Source of the DNA: Frankiaceae bacterium
Lineage (GTDB): Bacteria; Actinomycetota; Actinomycetes; JAFAQI01
Direction: 5' to 3'
NCBI GenBank assembly: GCA_030840545.1
Contig: JAVEEH010000069.1
Span: 1-9,513 of the forward strand
Length of the DNA stretch: 9,513 nt
Shown: positions 1-6,586 of the stretch, piece by piece
How the letters are laid out: each line of letters starts with the position of its first letter
Position numbering within the stretch: position 1 is the first letter of the stretch
Notes under the pieces: generated by a model
What the model was told of the DNA's origin: nothing
What the model saw: the letters and a program-made list of their open reading frames with translations, nothing else
The model's database searches: none
Position numbers and translations under genes: made by a program

Positions 1-1
1 G

Positions 2-313
2 GCACCCGAGCCGGCGCCGACGTTCGCCGAGTGGTTGCAGCGGATCGCCGACGCGCTCGGGCGCCCGCTACCCGAGATGCGCTGGGTCGGCCCGAAGGAC
101 GAGCTGCCGCTCGCGGCGCCGCAGGACTGGTGGCCGAAGATGCGCGCCGGCCTGTCCAAGGCGCGCGCCGCCGGCTTCACCTGGCGACCGCTCGAGGACA
201 CCGTCCGCGACACCTACGCCTGGGTGACCGCCAAGCGCGCGGAGGGCAGCTATGCACCCCGGCCCGGCGTCGGTGTCACACCGGACGAAGAGGCAAAGCT
301 CATCGCCGGCTGA
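2..313 (+). CDS. NAD-dependent epimerase/dehydratase-like protein, C-terminal part (5' end outside window)
   Basis: The frame is open from the first complete codon at base 2 to a TGA at 311-313, giving 103 residues. The gene therefore starts upstream of the window; the internal TTG at 35 need not be a real start. The visible part looks like the C-terminal substrate-side region of an extended short-chain dehydrogenase/reductase. A helix (FAEWLQRIADALG) precedes a Trp-rich segment (QDWWPKM), then the ending AAGFTWRPLEDTVRDTYAWV, which matches the usual 'R-P-L-x-D/E-T-V-R-D-T-x-A-W' closing helix of NAD-dependent epimerases and reductases. The Rossmann fold and the catalytic Tyr-x-x-x-Lys would lie upstream and cannot be checked. 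Its substrate cannot be deduced. It is convergent with the kelch lipoprotein gene, whose stop is only 27 bases away. Family assignment is inference from the C-terminal motif alone. Confidence 0.65.
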   Translation, partial: APEPAPTFAEWLQRIADALGRPLPEMRWVGPKDELPLAAPQDWWPKMRAGLSKARAAGFTWRPLEDTVRDTYAWVTAKRAEGSYAPRPGVGVTPDEEAKLIAG

Positions 314-340
314 CACCGCACCACTCCCGGCCCAGTCCGG

Positions 341-1375
341 TCAGCGGAGCGTGAGCTGGACGATCGTGCGGATCGGCGCGAGTGGCCCGCTGGTCTCGCC
401 ACCGATCAGCATCACCGTGGCCCCGACGACGACGGTCGCGGCGTCGGAGTAGGCGAAGGGCAGCCGGCCGGCACCGCTCGCGCGACCGGTGCGCGCGTCG
501 ATCCGCCAGATCCGCGCAGACGCGGTCGTGAGATGCCGCCCACCCGCGACGAACAGCTGGCCGGCGAGAGAGAACGCCATGGCGTGCCCGAGCGAGTTCG
601 GCAGATGAGCGACGACGGAGGTCCGGCCGGTCCGCGGGTCGAAGCGCTGGATGTCATCGGTCTGTGCGCCGGCCGACGTGCTCACCGTGGTGGCCAGCTG
701 GCCGCCGATTACCCAGACGAACCCTCCGGCCGCGGCCACCGCGGGATAGCGGACCCCGAGCGGCAGCCGGCCGACAACTCGGAACGACTGGCCGTCCCTC
801 GTCGCGAGGATGTCGCGGGTCAGGCCGCTGCCGTCGAACCCACCGACGACGTACGCCGTCCCGTTGACCACCGCCGAGGCGGAGTCCGATCGGCCGGTGG
901 GGAGCGACCCGACCACCTGACTGGTGCCGGCGGACCACGCCTGCACATCACTGACCTCTTGCGCCGCCCCACCGCCGAAGACGATCGCGCGTCCGTTCAG
1001 CAAGGCGCCGGACGCGTCGTGCACAGCCTCGTGCAGCGATCCCACCGTCGTCGTGCGTCGCGTCGCCAGATCGAAAGCAAGGATGCGCGACGTCGTGACA
1101 TCGCCCGGCGCCAGTCCCCCGAGCACCACCAGCCTGCTGCCGCGCCGCAGCGCAACGGTGCGCGAGACGCCGACCGGCAGCTGCGCGACTGCTCGCGCGT
1201 GCACTCGAGTCACGGCAGGGACGTTTGGTGCGGACGACGACGCCGACCCGCTCGGCGGCATCGACGTCCTGCCCGGGCCGGCGGCGGCGGGACCGGTGGA
1301 GCTGCACGCAGCCAGCGGCGCGAGCAGCAGCGCGACCGTGCCCGCGCGCGCCGCGACGGCGAACGCCGCTGTCAA
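341..1375 (-). CDS. Kelch-like beta-propeller lipoprotein
   Basis: The product is a predicted exported, membrane-anchored lipoprotein of 344 residues. With a TTG start at 1375 the N-terminus is a short signal peptide with hydrophobic core TVALLLAPLAAC and a lipobox LAAC (lipid-modified Cys about residue 24). A Ser/Pro/Gly-rich tether follows to about residue 55. The rest is six kelch-type strands ending in Gly-Gly at about residues 86, 134, 178, 224, 278 and 325 (VVLGG, IVFGG, YVVGG, WVIGG, FVAGG, MLIGG), so a six-bladed propeller is likely. I chose the TTG because the open frame further upstream is non-coding shadow of the neighbouring gene, and because TTG overlaps that gene's TGA as TTGA. 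There is no clear Shine-Dalgarno, which suggests translational coupling. Kelch propellers usually bind protein or carbohydrate partners or, in galactose oxidase, hold a copper site. No catalytic signature is visible here, so function is unknown. Confidence 0.85.
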   Translation of the reverse strand: MTAAFAVAARAGTVALLLAPLAACSSTGPAAAGPGRTSMPPSGSASSSAPNVPAVTRVHARAVAQLPVGVSRTVALRRGSRLVVLGGLAPGDVTTSRILAFDLATRRTTTVGSLHEAVHDASGALLNGRAIVFGGGAAQEVSDVQAWSAGTSQVVGSLPTGRSDSASAVVNGTAYVVGGFDGSGLTRDILATRDGQSFRVVGRLPLGVRYPAVAAAGGFVWVIGGQLATTVSTSAGAQTDDIQRFDPRTGRTSVVAHLPNSLGHAMAFSLAGQLFVAGGRHLTTASARIWRIDARTGRASGAGRLPFAYSDAATVVVGATVMLIGGETSGPLAPIRTIVQLTLR

Positions 1376-2652
1376 CGAGTGACGCCGGTGTGCCCGAGCG
1401 AGAAGCGGCCCGGCTGCGGCCACACGCACAGGCCGTGTGGCTGGGACCCGACCGGAATCTTGGCGATCAGATGACCGTCGCGCGTCGAGATGGCATAGAC
1501 CATGCTGCTGTAGCGCCCGGCCAGCCACAACACCTTGCCGTCCGGCGACGTATTGCCCATGTCGGGACTGCCGCCACCGGGGATGTGCCAGGTGTGCACC
1601 ACCTTGCGGGTGGCGAAGTCGATGACCGAGACGCTGCCTGCACCGCGGTTGGTGACGTAGAGGTTCTTCGCGTCGCGGCTCGGGTAGAGGCCGTGCGCGT
1701 CGCTGCCCGTGTGGATGAAGCCGATCTGCTTGAACGTCGCAGCCTTGACCAGCCAGACCCCGCTCCGATAGCGATCTGCGACGTAGAAGATGCGGCCGGT
1801 CGGGTCCAGCTTGATGTCCTGCGGGCTGCTGCCCTGCGGGAGCTGCAGATAGCCCATGACCGTGCGCGTGTGCAGGTTGATCTTGACCAGCCGGCTGGAG
1901 AACTCGCAGGTCGCGATGAGATAGCCGCCGTTGGCGGAGAAGTCGATGTGGTCGATCCCCGGGCACGACACGCTGATCTGGTGCCGGACCTGGAACGTGT
2001 GCGGGTCGCGGAAGTAGAGCCGCTGTTGCGCCTCCGACACGACGATCGCGAACTTCCCGTCCGGCGTGAAGTACATGTTGTAGGGGTCCTGGACGGGGAT
2101 GTCCGGTCCCGCTCGGCGCCCGGTCATGGGGTCGATCGGCGTCAGCTGGTTGCCGCGGTCGTCCGTCGCGTAGAGCGTCTTCATGTCGTAGGCGGGCACG
2201 ATGTGCTGGGGGTTCTCGGCGGTGGAGAACTGCCGGATCACCTGCATCGTGTGCGGGTTGATGACGTCGACGGACGAGCCCTCGCTGTTGGGCACGTAGA
2301 TCCGGTAGGGCACCCCCTTGACCGCGGGGCTGAGCATGTTGGCGCCGGCGTCGGCGTAGAGGTTGAGGGGGTTTGCGACCGGCGGCATGCCCGCCAGCGG
2401 TGCGTTGGCGTTGGTCGTCCCGCCGCCGCGATGCACGCGCTGCGGTTGCACCGAGGGAGATGCGGACGGCGAAAGCGACAGTGAGTCGGTGTTCGGCCGG
2501 GATGTCGGCGACAGCCCCGCTGCGCCCGCCCGCCCGCGCGCCGGATCGTCCTCACCGCAGGCCACCGACGTCAGCGCGACGATGGAGGTGACCGATGCGC
2601 AGGTGATCACGAGTCGCTGCCAACGCGTGACTCGACGCCTGCTGTGGGTCAC
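1372..2652 (-). CDS. YVTN/YncE-like seven-bladed beta-propeller lipoprotein
   Basis: The product is a predicted exported lipoprotein of about 426 residues. A basic N-terminus (SRRRVTRWQR) leads into a hydrophobic stretch and the lipobox TSVAC, with lipid Cys about residue 32. A Ser/Pro-rich tether of some 60 residues follows. The C-terminal 300 residues contain seven recurrent 'x-YV-T/A-x...x-V-x-V-I-D-x-x-T-x-x-V' blades, for example IYVPN, LYATD, YLIATC, FYVAD, LYVTN and LWLAG, each followed by a strand with an aromatic or Asp and a turn. This is the YVTN repeat pattern of seven-bladed propellers such as YncE and surface-layer proteins. Two Cys in blades 3-4 (SCPGIDH and IATCEFS) may form a disulfide outside the cytoplasm. 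I chose GTG at 2652 because GAGGTGG lies nine bases before it; a GTG at 2667 is also open but lacks a ribosome site. It is translated just before the kelch lipoprotein (TTGA overlap). Ligand and role are unknown. Confidence 0.85.
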   Translation of the reverse strand: MTHSRRRVTRWQRLVITCASVTSIVALTSVACGEDDPARGRAGAAGLSPTSRPNTDSLSLSPSASPSVQPQRVHRGGGTTNANAPLAGMPPVANPLNLYADAGANMLSPAVKGVPYRIYVPNSEGSSVDVINPHTMQVIRQFSTAENPQHIVPAYDMKTLYATDDRGNQLTPIDPMTGRRAGPDIPVQDPYNMYFTPDGKFAIVVSEAQQRLYFRDPHTFQVRHQISVSCPGIDHIDFSANGGYLIATCEFSSRLVKINLHTRTVMGYLQLPQGSSPQDIKLDPTGRIFYVADRYRSGVWLVKAATFKQIGFIHTGSDAHGLYPSRDAKNLYVTNRGAGSVSVIDFATRKVVHTWHIPGGGSPDMGNTSPDGKVLWLAGRYSSMVYAISTRDGHLIAKIPVGSQPHGLCVWPQPGRFSLGHTGVTR

Positions 2653-2742
2653 ACCGCTCCCGTCCACCTCGCGTCCGCTGTCACCTCACGAGACTAGACG
2701 GCTCGTTGGTCCCAAGCGTTGCACCCCACGGTTAGAGGAGTC

Positions 2743-3915
2743 TTAATAAACCGGCTGTCCCTTGTCCACCTGCGTGGCCCACGCGGTGACTCCGCCCTGC
2801 ACGTGCTTGGCATCGGAGAACCCCGCGCTCTTGAGCAGCGCCAACGCCTCGGCCGACCGCACCCCGGTCTTGCAGTAGGCGATGATGGGCTTGTCCTGCG
2901 GCAGCGTCGCCAGCTTGGCCGGCAGGTCGCCTTTCGGGATGAGCACGGCGCCGGGGATTTTCACGATCTCCCACTCGGCCGGCTCGCGGACGTCGACGAG
3001 CAGGAAATCCTCGCCGGCGTCCATCAGCGCCTTGAGCTCGGCCGCCGTGATCGTCGAGCCGGCGGCAGCTTGCTGGGCCTCGTCGCTGACGGTGCCGCAG
3101 AACTCCTCGTAGTCGATGAGCTCGCTGATCGTCGGGTTCTTCCCGCACAGAGGGCACTCGGGGTCCTTGCGCACTTTCACGGAGCGATAGGTCATCTCGA
3201 GCGCGTCATAGATCATGAGCCGTCCGACGAGCGGTTCGCCGATGCCGGTGAGCACCTTGATGGCCTCGGTGACCTGGATGGATCCCACGCTCGCGCAGAG
3301 CACGCCCAGAACGCCGCCCTCCGCGCACGACGGCACCATGCCCGGCGGCGGCGGCTCGGGATACAGGCAGCGATAGCAGGGGCCGTGCTCCGCCCAGAAC
3401 ACGCTCGCCTGACCGTCGAAGCGATAGATGGAGCCCCAGACGTAGGGCTTCCCGAGCAAGACGCACGCGTCGTTGACGAGATAGCGGGTGGCGAAGTTGT
3501 CGGTGCCGTCGACGATGAGGTCGTAGCCCGCGAAGATCTCCAGAGCGTTGCTGGAGTCGAGGCGGTCGGTGTGGAGTACGACGTTGACGAGCGGGTTGAT
3601 CTCCCTGACCGAGTCGCGTGCGCTTTCGGCCTTCGGCCGTCCGATGTCGCTCTGTCCGTGGATGACCTGGCGCTGGAGGTTGGACTCGTCGACAACGTCG
3701 AAGTCGACGATGCCCAGCGTGCCGACGCCCGCGGCGGCGAGATACATCAGCGCGGGTGAGCCGAGGCCGCCGGCGCCGACGCAGAGGACCTTGGCGTTCT
3801 TCAGCCGCTTCTGCCCGTCCATCGCCACATCGGGGATGATCAGGTGACGCGAGTAGCGCCGGATCTCCTGCGGCGTCAGCGCCTCGGCCGGCTCAACCAG
3901 CGGGGGCAATGCCAC
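2743..3915 (-). CDS. moeZ: Adenylyltransferase/sulfurtransferase MoeZ (MoeB-rhodanese fusion)
   Basis: This cytoplasmic enzyme adenylates the C-terminal Gly of ubiquitin-like sulfur carriers and converts it to a thiocarboxylate. In mycobacteria MoeZ serves molybdopterin synthesis (MoaD2) and CysO-dependent cysteine synthesis. The 390-residue length fits the family. The N-terminal E1-like domain (about 15-265) shows the nucleotide loop GAGGLGSP at about 47-54, the NLQRQ arginine-finger motif, DGTDNF at about 136-141, zinc-binding pairs CYRC (180/183) and CPLC (254/257), and the conserved Cys in PSCAEGG (197). The C-terminal rhodanese domain (about 285-390) has LLVDVREPAEW and the persulfide loop CKTGVR with catalytic Cys about 348. 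All key residues are present. The GTG at 3915 gives the family's usual N-terminus and is preceded by GAGGTGGAG; upstream in-frame sequence is non-coding. The gene is divergent from csbD across 149 bases and lies 90 bases upstream of the propeller lipoproteins on the same strand. Confidence 0.96.
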   Translation of the reverse strand: MALPPLVEPAEALTPQEIRRYSRHLIIPDVAMDGQKRLKNAKVLCVGAGGLGSPALMYLAAAGVGTLGIVDFDVVDESNLQRQVIHGQSDIGRPKAESARDSVREINPLVNVVLHTDRLDSSNALEIFAGYDLIVDGTDNFATRYLVNDACVLLGKPYVWGSIYRFDGQASVFWAEHGPCYRCLYPEPPPPGMVPSCAEGGVLGVLCASVGSIQVTEAIKVLTGIGEPLVGRLMIYDALEMTYRSVKVRKDPECPLCGKNPTISELIDYEEFCGTVSDEAQQAAAGSTITAAELKALMDAGEDFLLVDVREPAEWEIVKIPGAVLIPKGDLPAKLATLPQDKPIIAYCKTGVRSAEALALLKSAGFSDAKHVQGGVTAWATQVDKGQPVY

Positions 3916-3949
3916 GTTCTCCACCTCGTCGTCGGTCGGTCGGCCAGTC

Positions 3950-3973
3950 GTTTCCCTTGCCGGACAAGGGTCC
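3950..3973 (+). promoter_or_regulatory. Candidate stress-sigma (SigB/SigF-type) promoter of csbD
   Basis: GTTT at 3950-3953 is separated by 14 bases from GGGTCC at 3968-3973. This resembles the actinobacterial group-3 stress-sigma pattern (GNNT, 14-16 bases, GGGTA followed by C or T), with one mismatch in the -10 box. It would start transcription about 80-90 bases before the csbD ATG. CsbD-family genes are known stress-sigma targets in Bacillus, which makes the position plausible. Assignment is by eye and inference. Confidence 0.4.
3954..3970. repeat. Perfect inverted repeat between moeZ and csbD
   Basis: CCCTTG at 3954-3959 and CAAGGG at 3965-3970 are exact reverse complements around the five-base spacer CCGGA. 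The element sits in the divergent region and fills the spacer of the candidate csbD promoter, running into its -10 box. That position suits an operator. It could instead form a small hairpin. No known operator consensus is recognised. Confidence 0.45.
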
Positions 3974-4064
3974 CACCACGCCAAACCATCCTCGAGGTGA
4001 GGTTCTTCCCCCGGGCTCCGGGCAGACCAATGCTGGAACACCACGAACGAGGAGGTCGAGCGCC

Positions 4065-4232
4065 ATGGGCACGATGGACAAGCTCAACAACACGGCCGAC
4101 AAGGTCACCGGTGACGCCAAGAAGAAGCTTGGCGAGGCCACCGACAACGAGCAGATGCAGGTCGAGGGCAAGGCCAAGCAGGTGAAGGGCGACCTCAAGC
4201 AGGCGGGCGAGAAGATCAAGGACGCGTTCTAG
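4065..4232 (+). CDS. CsbD family general stress protein
   Basis: This is a 55-residue, highly charged protein of the CsbD family (usual length about 55-70). The whole chain is the family signature: MDKLNNTADKVTGDAKKKLG, then EATDNEQMQVEGKAKQVKG, then a C-terminal amphipathic helix DLKQAGEKIKDAF. CsbD proteins are small cytoplasmic helical proteins. The Bacillus subtilis member is made under control of the general stress sigma factor, but the biochemical role is not established. The ATG at 4065 is supported by a strong GAGGAGG at 4049-4055, nine bases upstream. The frame is open further upstream to 3909, but that part has no family similarity and reads against moeZ. A second ATG at 4074 is less well placed. 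The gene appears to be monocistronic, ending convergent to the coiled-coil gene with an inverted repeat in between. Confidence 0.93.
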   Translation: MGTMDKLNNTADKVTGDAKKKLGEATDNEQMQVEGKAKQVKGDLKQAGEKIKDAF

Positions 4233-4271
4233 CGTCTCCCGCACCAGGACGCTGTCTGGCGTCCCCCGCAC
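4232..4271. repeat. Imperfect 13-base direct repeat around the stem-loop
   Basis: GCGTCTCCCGCAC at 4232-4244 recurs as GCGTCCCCCGCAC at 4259-4271, matching at 12 of 13 positions with a 27-base period. The first copy starts on the last base of the csbD stop; the second contains the right arm of the stem-loop. It looks like a small local duplication in the 3' untranslated region. No function is evident. Confidence 0.5.
4247..4264. terminator. Candidate stem-loop between convergent csbD and coiled-coil gene
   Basis: GGACGC (4247-4252) and GCGTCC (4259-4264) pair exactly around a six-base loop, 14 bases after the csbD stop and 32 bases after the stop of the opposing gene. A hairpin here could end transcription in both directions. 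There is no T-run on either side, so it is not a classical intrinsic terminator; T-less hairpins are often proposed in high-GC actinobacteria. Confidence 0.4.
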
Positions 4272-4296
4272 GAAGCGCGGCGGTGGCGGTTCGGAG

Positions 4297-5757
4297 TCAG
4301 TCTCCGGGCCGCCACCACTTGCGTTTGCGGGCAGATTCGGCCGGTGCGGCACTCGGCGCGGCGGGTGGGGCGCTCGGCGGTGTCTGCCACGGCGCGGGCC
4401 GGGCGGCGCTCGCTGCCACGGCGGTGGGTGGCTCGACCTCGTGGTCGTCAGCCGTGTCCTCGTCAGCCGTGTCCTCGTCAGCCGTGGCCTCGACAACGTC
4501 CGCCCGACCCGACTGGTCGGCGATCTCATCGTCGTCCTCGTCGTCGTCGTCCGCCAGCGTGTCGTCCACGGGGGCCGCGGTTGCCGGCATCGCAGTGGCG
4601 AGCGCGGCGGCGAACGAGTCCGGGCGGGCGCGCGACGACGACCGGCGCCGCAACAGTGCCTCGGCCAGGGCGAGAACGGCCTGGTCGATGTGCTCGCTGA
4701 GCCGCCGTTCGCTGTCCCCGACCGCGCGCGCGACCGCGTCCTGCAGGCGTTCGTCCTCGTCCGGCGCAGTGGCGTCCGGCTGCAACGCCAGCACCTGCGC
4801 GCGCAGGCCGGCCTCACCGAACAGGCCCTCGTGCAGCTCGTCGAGACGGCCGGCGAGCTCCTCGACAGCGGTGGCGTCGGACCTTTCGTGGAGGGCGTCG
4901 AGCTGCTGCCGCATCGACATCAGCGCCGACTCCACGGCAACGGACCGTTCGACGGACCCACTGGAGTTGTCGGTCGGCGACGCGACGCCCAGCGCACTGA
5001 TCTGCTCGCTGACCTCGGCGATGCCGTCGCGATGGCCGACGAGGGCGGCGGCGAGCTCGTCGAGACGCTCCAGCAGCGACGGCATGGACGTCTCGATGCG
5101 ACCCAGCCGGTTGCTGATCCCGTCGACCGACTCGCCGACGTTGCCCACCATCGCGTCGATGTCGTCGCGTCCCGGCAGCTGCGCCGCCCGGGCCGCGACC
5201 CCGGAGAACGCCTGACGGAGCTCGCGGAGCCCGGTGTCATGGGCCTCGGCACTCTGCTGCATCCCGGTGACGGCCGCGGTCAGCTCTTCGAGGCCGCGGA
5301 GCCGGTCGTGCATGCCGGCCAGACTGCTCTGCAGCGAGTCGATCCGCTCGCCGAACGCCCCGAGCGCCGTGAGGCCGCCAGTCATCCCGTCGAGCGCCCT
5401 CGTGTGTGACTCGACGGCGGTCTTGAGCTCGTCGATCGAGGCCCGCTGCTCGGCGAGGTCGTGTCCGCGCTCCTGCACCAGCCGCGCGACGCCGTCGAGG
5501 CGCTCTGCCAGGATCCGGACCGCTTCCCGGATGTCGGTCGCGATGCCGGCCAGTCCCTGCGCCATTCCCTCTGAGCCCTCGCCCGATGTGCCCTGCATCG
5601 ACTGCAGCTGACCGCCGAGGCGGGCCAGCTGGGCTCGCACCTCGGTCAGCGCCCCGGCTAGCTGGCGTTGCTCGCTCAGCTGGTCCTCGACCGCACGCGA
5701 GAGCAGGGACTGCATGCGATCGGACATGGGCGAGCCCGACCCGGGATCTTGGCTCAC
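4297..5757 (-). CDS. Long coiled-coil protein with acidic linker and basic Trp-Trp tail (unknown function)
   Basis: I do not recognise a named family. The product is 486 residues and lacks a signal peptide or membrane segment. About residues 15-370 are Ala/Leu/Glu/Arg/Gln-rich with repeated heptad-like stretches (QLAGALTEVRAQLARLGGQL, ERLDGVARLVQERG, LLERLDELAAALVG), predicting long helical coiled coils broken by Gly-rich hinges. A strongly acidic run (DDDDEDDDE, about 403-411) is followed by a TADED repeat (about 425-439), a Pro/Ala-rich stretch, and a basic aromatic end (RKRKWWRPGD). GTG at 5757 was chosen because CTCCTC at 5765-5770 is GAGGAG on the coding strand, seven bases before it; GTG at 5775 is also open but has no ribosome site. 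It lies 65 bases downstream of the duplicated-domain gene and probably shares its transcript. Shape suggests a scaffold or filament-like protein; the role is unknown. Confidence 0.85.
   Translation of the reverse strand: MSQDPGSGSPMSDRMQSLLSRAVEDQLSEQRQLAGALTEVRAQLARLGGQLQSMQGTSGEGSEGMAQGLAGIATDIREAVRILAERLDGVARLVQERGHDLAEQRASIDELKTAVESHTRALDGMTGGLTALGAFGERIDSLQSSLAGMHDRLRGLEELTAAVTGMQQSAEAHDTGLRELRQAFSGVAARAAQLPGRDDIDAMVGNVGESVDGISNRLGRIETSMPSLLERLDELAAALVGHRDGIAEVSEQISALGVASPTDNSSGSVERSVAVESALMSMRQQLDALHERSDATAVEELAGRLDELHEGLFGEAGLRAQVLALQPDATAPDEDERLQDAVARAVGDSERRLSEHIDQAVLALAEALLRRRSSSRARPDSFAAALATAMPATAAPVDDTLADDDDEDDDEIADQSGRADVVEATADEDTADEDTADDHEVEPPTAVAASAARPAPWQTPPSAPPAAPSAAPAESARKRKWWRPGD
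4445..4489. repeat. Three-copy 15-base tandem repeat inside the coiled-coil gene
   Basis: Copies at 4445-4459 and 4460-4474 are identical (TCGTCAGCCGTGTCC), and 4475-4489 differs at one base. On the coding strand each unit encodes about five residues of the acidic TADED repeat. A 15-base period keeps the frame, so copy-number change would lengthen or shorten the acidic linker without a frameshift. Confidence 0.85.
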
Positions 5758-5822
5758 GTCGACGCTCCTCGTCACCGGCTCACAGCAGGTCAGCCGCAGT
5801 ATCGCGGTTTCCCGGCGTTGCG

Positions 5823-6467
5823 TCAGGGGAGCAGGGGTTCCAGGCGCCGGTTGACGGCGTCAAGCGCGGCCCGGATGGTGGCCTGGCGCACGTCCTCGCG
5901 CACCACCGCCGAGCCGGTCAGGCGGTCGGTGCCGCTGCCACTGACCATCGTCACCGAGACCATGACCGTGCGGTCCCGCCCGTTGGGAGTGACCTCGACC
6001 TGGTCGACCTCGAAACGTGCTTTGGCGTCGACGAGCTGCTCGAGGGCGCGCAGCGCGGCCGTGGCGACCGCGCGGTGGACGCCGCTCTGCGTCGCCGTAC
6101 CGGTGCTCTCGCCGCGCACCGTCTCGTCGTTGTAGATCAGCGACACGGTCGCGGTGACGTCCAGGCCGGAGGAGACGAGCTGCATGCGGGAAATGACGGG
6201 GCGGCGTGCGTTGGGCTGAGCGGGCACCTCGGGAATGGCCGCGTCTTCGATGAGCTGGACCCGTTCGGCGTCGACGCCGAGCCCGAAGCGCTCGCGCAGC
6301 AGCCGGCCGACCTTGGTGGCCACCTGCACCTCGTCGACCCCCGGTGACAGACCCAGGCGCAACAGCCCGAGGCCGCCGCCTTCGTCGTCGGGCTCGACGT
6401 CAGCCTCGGAGACGCCGGGAACCGCGCGCAACGCGGCGACGATCTCCGCGTAGTCGGCGACAGTCAC
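5823..6467 (-). CDS. Conserved-looking unknown protein with internal alpha/beta duplication
   Basis: The product is 214 residues, cytoplasmic by appearance, with no catalytic motif I recognise. Residues about 1-75 form an alpha/beta N-terminal domain (ADYAEIVAALRAVPG, then LRLGLSPGVDEVQVATKVGR). Two similar units follow. Unit one (about 95-147) has strands around VTATVSLIYNDE and the helix-leading TGTA...VHRAVATAALRAL. Unit two (about 155-212) has VMVSVTMVSGSG and TGSA...VRQATIRAALDAV. Both share the pattern 'T-G-x-A ... V-x-x-A-x-x-x-A-A-L-x-A', so an ancient tandem duplication is likely. This layout recalls the paired beta-beta-beta-alpha units of the LeuA regulatory domain, but that is a weak analogy. 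GTG at 6467 was chosen for GAGGAG five bases upstream; GTG at 6473 would sit directly on that site. It lies 119 bases after the ku stop, same strand, and 65 bases before the coiled-coil gene. Confidence 0.85.
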   Translation of the reverse strand: MTVADYAEIVAALRAVPGVSEADVEPDDEGGGLGLLRLGLSPGVDEVQVATKVGRLLRERFGLGVDAERVQLIEDAAIPEVPAQPNARRPVISRMQLVSSGLDVTATVSLIYNDETVRGESTGTATQSGVHRAVATAALRALEQLVDAKARFEVDQVEVTPNGRDRTVMVSVTMVSGSGTDRLTGSAVVREDVRQATIRAALDAVNRRLEPLLP

Positions 6468-6586
6468 CAGCACTCCTCGGTCGGACGGACCGTGCGACCC
6501 GGACAGGACGCTCTACGACGGAAAATCGGTGCAAGGGGCCGGGTGCTTGAGGCCGACGGTAGCGATAACTGTGACGGACGCTGCAA

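Noticed and set aside
309..345. Possible terminator GCTGAC ... GTCAGC between the convergent epimerase and kelch genes
   Set aside because: The arms are only six bases with a 25-base loop and no T-run, and they coincide with the two stop codons, so chance is a sufficient explanation.
1376..1966. Upstream extension of the kelch frame to 1966
   Set aside because: The extra residues are His/Arg/Gln-rich shadow of the YVTN gene, and a lipoprotein signal peptide begins right after the TTG at 1375.
1225..2484. Long plus-strand open frame (419 codons) opposite the YVTN lipoprotein gene
   Set aside because: Its composition is Arg/Val/Asp-rich with no domain, and it exactly mirrors a well-supported coding frame on the other strand. 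High GC removes stop codons and produces such shadows.
2653..2742. Possible promoter or terminator between moeZ and the propeller lipoproteins
   Set aside because: Only a short imperfect palindrome (TTGGTCCCAA) and a TAGTCT word with poor spacing were seen; neither supports a call.
2719..3759. Long plus-strand open frame (346 codons) opposite moeZ
   Set aside because: It lies antisense to an unmistakable moeZ with all active-site residues; the translation is Arg/Gly/Asp-rich without structure.
4010..4022. CCCGG-GCT-CCGGG inverted repeat upstream of csbD
   Set aside because: Five-base GC-only arms are expected often by chance at this GC content, and no promoter element aligns with it.
4283..5409. 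Long plus-strand open frames opposite the coiled-coil gene
   Set aside because: One is nearly pure Ser/Arg/Ala and the others Arg/Val-rich. The minus-strand frame has heptad periodicity, a good ribosome site and an organised tail, so it is the real gene.
6468..6586. Possible promoter between ku and the duplicated-domain gene
   Set aside because: Some AT-richer words (TATCGC, TACCGT, TTGCAC) are present, but no -35/-10 pair has a good match at 16-18 base spacing.
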